The notes beneath the pieces are model-generated. The model was given only the letters and a program-made list of their open reading frames with translations. It was not told the origin of the DNA and searched no databases. This document shows, in pieces, positions 1-4,500 of a stretch of DNA of 6,980 nt (position 1 is its first letter; each line of letters opens with the position of its first letter). Source of the DNA: Sulfurovum sp. (GTDB taxonomy: Bacteria > Campylobacterota > Campylobacteria > Campylobacterales > Sulfurovaceae); contig JAGGRU010000080.1 of NCBI GenBank assembly GCA_021159425.1, positions 1 through 6,980 on the forward strand, read 5' to 3'. The position numbers were made by a program, and so were the translations under genes.

Positions 1-1373
1 TCAAAATGCTGTCCCTGTAAAAGAGTATAGACCAGCTCCCATTGCTGCATTGTTTTCATCATAACACCGCTGTAAAAGAGTTCCATCTCAAGTAATTTCT
101 CGTCAAGATCAGCAGGCAATGGCTGGTCTGCCGGAATATGCAGATGTATGGTGATCAGCCCGTCATTGTCACATACGTTGAGATGATTTCGAAGCCATTG
201 ATGCCAGTCTTGACCCAATGTAGTAATGGTGATGCTTCCATGGCGATCTTCATCTTCTTTCTCAACCATACCCTTAGTCTCTGTGTACTCTGTCTGCTTT
301 GTTTCTGTGGAAACCTCAAAAACATTTGCACTTTCAAGTAAACTTGAAGTGATCTCATAGTGTTTTTGCGGCACATACAGTGTCGCAGGGTCAAATCCAT
401 TGGGTGCGGTCAGTGCATAGAGCAGACTCTCCCGCCCTACTTCTTCCGTCTCCAAACCTACAAACTCTGCCTGATCATGTACCGATAGTCTCAATGCTGT
501 GGGGATGAAGTTGTATGCCATCAGCAGACGCTGTGAGCGGGTATGAGCGGTGACCAGTTTGGAGTAAAGTATACGAATGCTACTCTTTTCCTCTTTGATA
601 TACTGCAACTGCCTACGTGTAAGACGTAACAATGCCCGGTTCATACGGTACTCCGGACGGCTCATGAGCATCCCGGCTTCAGCAATGGCATCACAATAGG
701 GAGAGCGGAAAAAAGCAGAGTTGATCACCACTTCCTCTTCACTGTTCTTGCCTATAAAAGAGATGATCTTCCCTGTCGCCAAAGCCTCTTCCAACTCTTT
801 TTGGTAATAAAAGATCTCTTTGACGTACGAATAACGGTAGGTAAAATAGGTGAGTTGAGACAAAGCATAGGCATCATCAGGTGTGGCAAGAGTAATAGGA
901 AGTTTCTCTTTGGCACAGCGTTTCAAGACTTCCGGGTCTGTCTCCTCCTGAAGCTGAAGCGGCTTGAAAGCTTTCAGACGTTTTTCAAAAACCAGTACCC
1001 ATCCTTCAGAGCCTTTGTTGAGAAACTGTACCACATTAGTCAAACTCTCTATGAGAAAGAAAGAGAGTCCTTCCATGGAGTCTGTTGGGTTTTTACTATC
1101 ATAGACAGGAAGATTCTCTTCATCTACGGGTATGCCTTTGATCTCAAAATTAAAGCTCAAACCATGGGCAAGAGGCTGACAGGTAATGGTAAAATGTTCA
1201 TCTTTATCCGGGATCAACGCAGAGATGATAAATGCTGCTGCCTCTTCGGAGGCCAGTTCAAGCTGCTGTACTTCATGGCTGTCTGCTCCAAAAAAACGAG
1301 CTGTCTCAGCAACAAAAGAACGGATAATACCAAGGGCTTGAATATCATGATAGGTCGATAAGTGTGTAGTCAA
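1..1373 (-). CDS. RsbW-like ATP-binding domain fused to GNAT-like domains, 3'-partial
   Basis: The frame is open from the TTG at 1373 to the left edge (457 full codons; the stop lies outside, probably close by). Residues 1-133 resemble HATPase_c_2 (anti-sigma kinase, RsbW-like) domains: an N-box helix around LELASEEAAAF (38-48), a G1-like turn KGIPVDEENLP (79-89) and a G2-like helix MEGLSFFLIESL (100-111) ending in EKRL. Residues about 158-310 look like a GNAT fold: TYRYSYVKEIFYY (178-190), the RPEYRMNRALLRL helix (239-251) and AHTRSQRLLMAYNFIPTAL (276-294), which recalls the 'HxxSQxxxxxxGFxPT' ending of acetyltransferases. Residues about 330-457 resemble a second, divergent GNAT-like half. 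No signal peptide or membrane helix is seen, so it should be cytoplasmic. Key catalytic residues look changed (see findings). From memory this domain order occurs in other bacterial 'ATP-binding/GNAT' proteins of unknown role. TTG is the only usual start before the upstream stop at 1470-1472; the first in-frame ATG (codon 100) would delete most of the ATPase fold. The domain call is fairly sure; the function is not. Confidence 0.8.
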   Translation of the reverse strand, partial: MTTHLSTYHDIQALGIIRSFVAETARFFGADSHEVQQLELASEEAAAFIISALIPDKDEHFTITCQPLAHGLSFNFEIKGIPVDEENLPVYDSKNPTDSMEGLSFFLIESLTNVVQFLNKGSEGWVLVFEKRLKAFKPLQLQEETDPEVLKRCAKEKLPITLATPDDAYALSQLTYFTYRYSYVKEIFYYQKELEEALATGKIISFIGKNSEEEVVINSAFFRSPYCDAIAEAGMLMSRPEYRMNRALLRLTRRQLQYIKEEKSSIRILYSKLVTAHTRSQRLLMAYNFIPTALRLSVHDQAEFVGLETEEVGRESLLYALTAPNGFDPATLYVPQKHYEITSSLLESANVFEVSTETKQTEYTETKGMVEKEDEDRHGSITITTLGQDWHQWLRNHLNVCDNDGLITIHLHIPADQPLPADLDEKLLEMELFYSGVMMKTMQQWELVYTLLQGQHF

Positions 1374-1380
1374 ATAATAA

Positions 1381-1387
1381 TCCTCTT
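1381..1387 (-). promoter_or_regulatory. Ribosome binding site fixing a TTG start
   Basis: On the minus strand AAGAGGA lies 7 nt upstream of the TTG at 1373-1371. It decides the start: no ATG, GTG or other TTG occurs in frame between the upstream stop (1472-1470) and this codon, and the encoded N-terminus (M-T-T-H-L-S-T-Y...) begins just where the RsbW-like fold normally begins. Confidence 0.7.
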
Positions 1388-1407
1388 GAAGTGTCTGAAA
1401 TACTTCA
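1387..1407. repeat. Short inverted repeat TGAAGT-N9-ACTTCA
   Basis: Two perfect 6-bp arms (1387-1392 and 1402-1407) flank a 9-nt spacer immediately upstream of, and touching, the ribosome binding site of the leftward gene. A third copy in direct orientation lies at 1449-1454, next to the T run. It could be an operator or a weak hairpin in the leader of the leftward mRNA; six-base arms can also arise by chance. Confidence 0.3.
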
Positions 1408-1422
1408 CTGTAAAATAGTTCT

Positions 1423-1452
1423 AATATAGACAGTTTATCTAAAAATATTGAA
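1423..1452 (-). promoter_or_regulatory. Weak candidate promoter for the leftward gene
   Basis: On the minus strand TATATT (1428-1423) could serve as a -10 box, with a poor -35 match TTCAAT (1452-1447) 18 nt upstream. The -10 box ends about 50 nt before the TTG start. Only the -10 box is convincing by eye. Confidence 0.25.
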
Positions 1453-1458
1453 GTTTTT

Positions 1459-1486
1459 TTTACATCACCTTAATACGCTTTATGTT
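1459..1486 (+). promoter_or_regulatory. Candidate sigma-70 promoter for the histidine kinase gene
   Basis: TTTACA (1459-1464, five of six matches to TTGACA) is followed after 16 nt by TATGTT (1481-1486, four of six matches to TATAAT). This would place the transcript start near 1493, about 38 nt before the ATG. Epsilonproteobacterial promoters often lack a clear -35 box, and the region is AT-rich, so chance matches are likely. This is a candidate only. Confidence 0.35.
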
Positions 1487-1518
1487 ACCCTCTTTATTCG
1501 AAATGCCCGTACAATTAA

Positions 1519-1524
1519 TAAAGG
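1519..1524 (+). promoter_or_regulatory. Ribosome binding site of the kinase gene
   Basis: TAAAGG is followed by six T residues and then the ATG at 1531. The good spacing, plus the signal peptide that begins directly at this ATG, supports the start. Confidence 0.65.
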
Positions 1525-1530
1525 TTTTTT

Positions 1531-1584
1531 ATGCTCATTCGTTTTTTTATACTCTGTCTGTTTATTCCCCTGTATCTTTTTGGC
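1531..1584 (+). other. Signal peptide of the kinase
   Basis: The N-terminus [18 protein letters not shown] has one early Arg, a long hydrophobic core and a small residue (Gly18) before polar NPSNP. This fits Sec export, with cleavage near Gly18/Asn19. If it is not cleaved it would be a second membrane anchor. Confidence 0.8.
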
Positions 1585-4500
1585 AATCCAAGCAACCCTT
1601 TGATCATCACAGGTGATAAAGATTACGCTCCCTATACCTATCTTGACAGCGAGAATAAACCACAGGGTCTTTTGGTAGATGTATGGCAGGAATGGGCAAA
1701 AGTGAATCATACAGCGGTAAGATTTGAATTAAAAGAGTGGAGTCAAAGTATTGCTGCTATTCAAAATAAGCAGGCAGATATTCATAGCGGGGCTTATGCA
1801 AAGGTACCCGGTACCACTAAAGCAAAGTCAATCTACAGAAGTGAAACATCTCTTTTTGCCCGTAAAGATTATCTTTTAGATCTTCATTCGCAACGTGTTG
1901 GTGTGATTGACCCGTATTTCGGTGAAGTGCTTAAAGGTGATTACCCAGACATCACCATTGTGCCTTATAACAACTATGATCGGCTCTTCTCTGATATGAA
2001 AAATGAAAAAATAGACCTCTTTTTCGATACACAACAGGCAGTCCTTGATAAAAGCAATATGAGTCCCGTCAAGACACTTTTTGGTCTGGTACGTCATTTT
2101 AGTACAACGATACATACACTGCAGCAAGAGCGTGGTGCTTCAGCAGGGTTTATCAGTTCAAATGGGGTGAAATTTCAAAACACATTAAAGAAGGTCAGAA
2201 AAAAAAGTGATACACAGATCCAAAATCTGCTCGTTTATTTCAATCTTAATGCTTCTTCACTACAGCAGTACTTTAATGAAGATGAATATGCTGCATTGAA
2301 TACAAAGTTCAATCATCTCTACCTTTTAAGAGAGAAGATAGATACTTTAACTATCGGGTTTTCTAAAATCTATTCCAAATACACGCAGCACATTGCATCT
2401 TTACTTCTCAATATCGCTGATATATCTGACAAAGTTAAAAATAAGGAGATCCGAGATGGCTTATATGTCTACTCTACGCTGCTCATGTACAAAGAGAGTA
2501 TTGGACAAAAAAGAGCAGCATTAAGTTCACTGTTTTCAAAAGATGATTTTTTACCGAACATTTTTGAGTACTATCTTACCGCAGATACTCAGGAAAAAAT
2601 ATATTTAAAAACGTTTAAACACAGTGCCAGTGAAAGTTCTATAAATTTCTATGACACATCCATGAACAAAGAGCTGCTTTTAAAGATCAAAGCCTATGAA
2701 AAACTGGGTATAGACAAACTGCGCGGAAAAGAAGTAGAGGTCAATCCTGAAAAATTTTTTGAAGACATCAGTGAAAAGATCAATGAAACCCAAAAAGTTG
2801 AGATCAAATTGGCACAAAATATCGTAGATGATATTGATACAATACAGAGAGACAACGCTGATCATCTTACAATGTATAACCCCTACAAGGTCATCCCTCT
2901 GTCAAAACTCTATTTTCACAATATGTACCCCCTGACTACCTCACAAGCCTTGGCAAACGACATTGATGAAGGTTTTAAAAAAGTTTCAAAATCAAAACTC
3001 GAAGCCATAGAAGCGAAGTGGATCCCCTTAAGCAGTAACTACTATTCCAATACTATTTTTACAAAAGAAGAACGCAGATGGATCAAAGACCATAACACTA
3101 TTCAGGTAGGAGGAAGCCTCGATTTTGCTCCCTTTGATTTCATAAACTCAAAGGGGCATTATGACGGGTATGTCAATGATTATTTGAATGCCATTCAAAA
3201 AATAAGCGGTCTGAAGTTCAATATACATACGGGTGCATCCTGGTCTGAGCTCATAAAAGGTTTTAAAGAACAGAAGTTCGATATGCTCCCCGCTATTTTT
3301 TATACCAAAGAGAGAGAAGAGTATATGCTTTACTCTGCAGCGTATTTACAACTTTCTGATTACATTTATGTGAATAAAAAGAATCAGGACATCACCTCTT
3401 TAAAAGATTTAAAAGGCAAAAGTATTGCTGTGGTGGAAGGGTATAGCATAACGTCATGGCTAAGCGATAATTATCCGGATATCACACTTATCATCAAGCC
3501 CGATATTTTGGACGCACTTATAGCAGTAGATACACAAGAGGCAGATGCTTTTATAGGAGACGATACTTCTACTTCTTATATTATGAAAGAAAATTTTTTA
3601 ACAAATATAAAGATTGCCAGTGACCTAAGAGAAAAAAAACCTGAAAAAATGCATGTAGGAATTCGTAAAGATTATGATGTTCTTGTTTCGATCATGGACA
3701 AATCATTGCAGAATATAAGCGAAGAAGTGAAAGATACTATTCAAAAAAAATGGTCTAAAAAAATCGATAATGTACTAAACAAAAACAGATTGAATATTGC
3801 AGCAGGCTACAACAAACCCCCTTTCATGTTTGGAGAAACCAGTAAAAAAGGTATAGAGCTCAACCTGGTGACACAGATTTTGAATAAAGCAGGATATGAG
3901 ATAGGCAATATTGAACAGATGTCTTTCAATCAATTAAGCCGTGTTTTAGTCAAAAATAAAAATATGGACGTGGCAATCACTGTGGCAAAAAAAGAAAATG
4001 ACGGACTCTACTATTCTGAGCCTTTTATCCATTTTGACAATGTCGCGATCACAAGAAAAGAAAATAAACTTCATATTAACAGTGTAGACGACCTGGTAGA
4101 TAAAAATGTGGTGACTTGGATGGGTGCCAACAAGGTACTTACACCCCGTTTTAACGAACTTTTTAAAGAAGATAGCCCGGTACGTACAGAAAAATATATA
4201 GAAGTTGCAGACCAGACAGAACAGCACAGACTCTTTTTTACAGGGCAGGCAGATGTAATTGTTGTAGATAAAACAATATTTGAATGGCACAAACATAATA
4301 TGAAAGATCGTTTTGATCTGCATTCAGAGTTTGAATTTCATGATATCTTTCCTCAAAAAACCTATTTTTATGTGGCATTCAAAGATAAAAAAATCAGAGA
4401 TGCATTTAATAAAGTACTTAAAGTACTCAAGAAAGAGGAACTTTATGAAAAGGTATATAAACATTTTATAGAAGGTAATATCAAACTGCAGCTTGAATTT

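Larger units (their letters stand above)
1374..1530. promoter_or_regulatory. Divergent intergenic promoter region
   Basis: This 157-bp AT-rich gap separates the two divergent start codons and must hold the promoters for both genes unless either starts farther inside the other. It contains a run of eight T at 1454-1461, candidate -35/-10 pairs on each strand, and three copies of the hexamer TGAAGT or its complement (1387-1392, 1402-1407, 1449-1454). No RNA gene or terminator hairpin is visible in it. Confidence 0.6.

Noticed and set aside
801..1361. A 186-codon plus-strand open frame
   Set aside because: It lies antisense to the well-supported leftward gene, has no domain pattern, and its composition is what the opposite strand of a coding region gives.
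1454..1461. Run of eight T as a rho-independent terminator
   Set aside because: No GC-rich hairpin precedes it, and it lies between two divergent starts where no transcript should end.
1803..1815. GGTACC repeated twice with one base between
   Set aside because: It is inside coding sequence (Val-Pro-Gly-Thr) and is simply codon choice; no wider repeat surrounds it.
2089..2865. The non-flytrap stretch as a separate gene or a mobile insertion into the kinase gene
   Set aside because: The reading frame is unbroken on both sides, there are no flanking repeats, and the stretch has clear NIT motifs; it is a domain insert, not a mobile element.
3946..4323. A 125-codon minus-strand open frame and an overlapping 73-codon one
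   Set aside because: Both are antisense to flytrap 3 of the kinase; the protein is a Phe/Cys/Ile-rich shadow with no recognisable pattern.
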